Program-made: the position numbers and the translations under genes
In this document: positions 5,951 to 6,271 of the stretch, piece by piece
Layout of the letters: each line of letters starts with the position of its first letter
Position numbering within the stretch: the first letter of the stretch is position 1
The notes under the pieces: model-generated
Told to the model about the DNA's origin: nothing
The model's input: only the letters and a program-made list of their open reading frames with translations
Database searches by the model: none
Source: Pseudomonadota bacterium
Lineage (GTDB): Bacteria; Pseudomonadota; Gammaproteobacteria; Burkholderiales; SG8-41
Assembly: GCA_023431245.1 (NCBI GenBank)
Contig: JAEYXO010000357.1
Coordinates: 1-6,271 of the forward strand
Length of the DNA: 6,271 nt
Direction of reading: 5' to 3'

Positions 5951-6271
5951 ATGGAAAACCCCAACACCGCCGCCCCCGCCGACACCTACAAGATCATCGA
6001 AGAACGCCGCGCCAAGCTCGCCGCGATCCGCACCGCGGGCACTGCCTTCCCCAATGATTTTGTCAGGGCACATTACGCCGGCGACATCACCGCGAAACAC
6101 GGCGCAACGGAGGCTGCGGCACTCGCCGCAGCCGCAGTCAGCGCCACGGTCGGCGGACGCATCATGCTCAAGCGGGTGATGGGCAAGGCCAGTTTCGCCA
6201 CCATCCAGGACATGAGCGGACGCATCCAGGTCTATGTCTCGGTCGACGATACCGGCGCCGAGGCCCTGGAA
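5951..6271 (+). CDS. lysS: Lysyl-tRNA synthetase, class II (partial, N-terminal 107 codons)
   Basis: LysRS charges tRNA-Lys with lysine using ATP. The 107 codons before the right edge cover the N-terminal helix (TYKIIEERRAKLAAIRTAG) and the motif TAFPNDF (31-37), equivalent to IAFPNDF in E. coli LysS. They also cover the start of the anticodon-binding OB fold: GRIMLKRVMGKASF (69-82) and QDMSGRIQVYV (86-96). Class II catalytic motifs 1-3 lie beyond the window, so completeness cannot be judged. ATG at 5951 is 11 bases after the prfB stop, with only a weak CGGA-type ribosome site, which fits co-transcription with prfB. An alanine-rich stretch (about residues 51-62) between helix and OB fold looks like a variable linker. 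Confidence 0.96.
   Translation, partial: MENPNTAAPADTYKIIEERRAKLAAIRTAGTAFPNDFVRAHYAGDITAKHGATEAAALAAAAVSATVGGRIMLKRVMGKASFATIQDMSGRIQVYVSVDDTGAEALE

Overview
The window looks like ordinary chromosomal housekeeping DNA from a GC-rich proteobacterium, most likely a betaproteobacterium (Rhodocyclales-like is my best guess). The reasons are the strong G/C bias at third codon positions, protein sequences close to proteobacterial LolC/E, RecJ, RF2 and LysRS, and the gene order recJ - prfB - lysS beside an RpfE-like gene. The taxon is inference from sequence character and gene order; no search was run. I see no insertion sequence, phage gene, CRISPR array, tRNA or rRNA.

Layout. The first 902 bases hold the N-terminal 300 codons of a lolC/lolE-type gene on the minus strand, cut by the left edge. 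A 117-base divergent gap (903-1019) separates it from a plus-strand run that fills the rest of the window. That run is: an RpfE/'phosphoglycerate mutase-like' gene (1020-2072); recJ (2069-3760), which overlaps its predecessor by four bases and starts with TTG; an exported spermidine-synthase-like protein (3847-4737); prfB (4835-5939), with the classical programmed +1 frameshift; and the first 107 codons of lysS (5951 to the right edge). No stretch over 300 bases lacks a gene. The gaps are 117, 86, 97 and 11 bases, and each of the three larger ones holds possible control sequence, described below.

How the genes relate. There are probably three plus-strand transcription units. The rpfE-like gene and recJ are translationally coupled. 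The spermidine-synthase-like gene has its own well-spaced sigma70-type promoter, whose -35 box overlaps the recJ stop codon. prfB and lysS form a translation operon (peptide release factor 2 and lysyl-tRNA synthetase), an arrangement also seen in E. coli. The divergent lol gene belongs to lipoprotein export to the outer membrane and is functionally unrelated.

What deserves attention. I did not find a new multi-gene system. The points most worth checking are: the secreted spermidine-synthase-like protein, which keeps a nucleotide-binding Rossmann core but lacks standard aminopropyltransferase motifs; the RpfE-like protein, whose enzymatic name is not supported by visible catalytic motifs; the intact prfB frameshift site; and a 14-bp perfect palindrome upstream of prfB.
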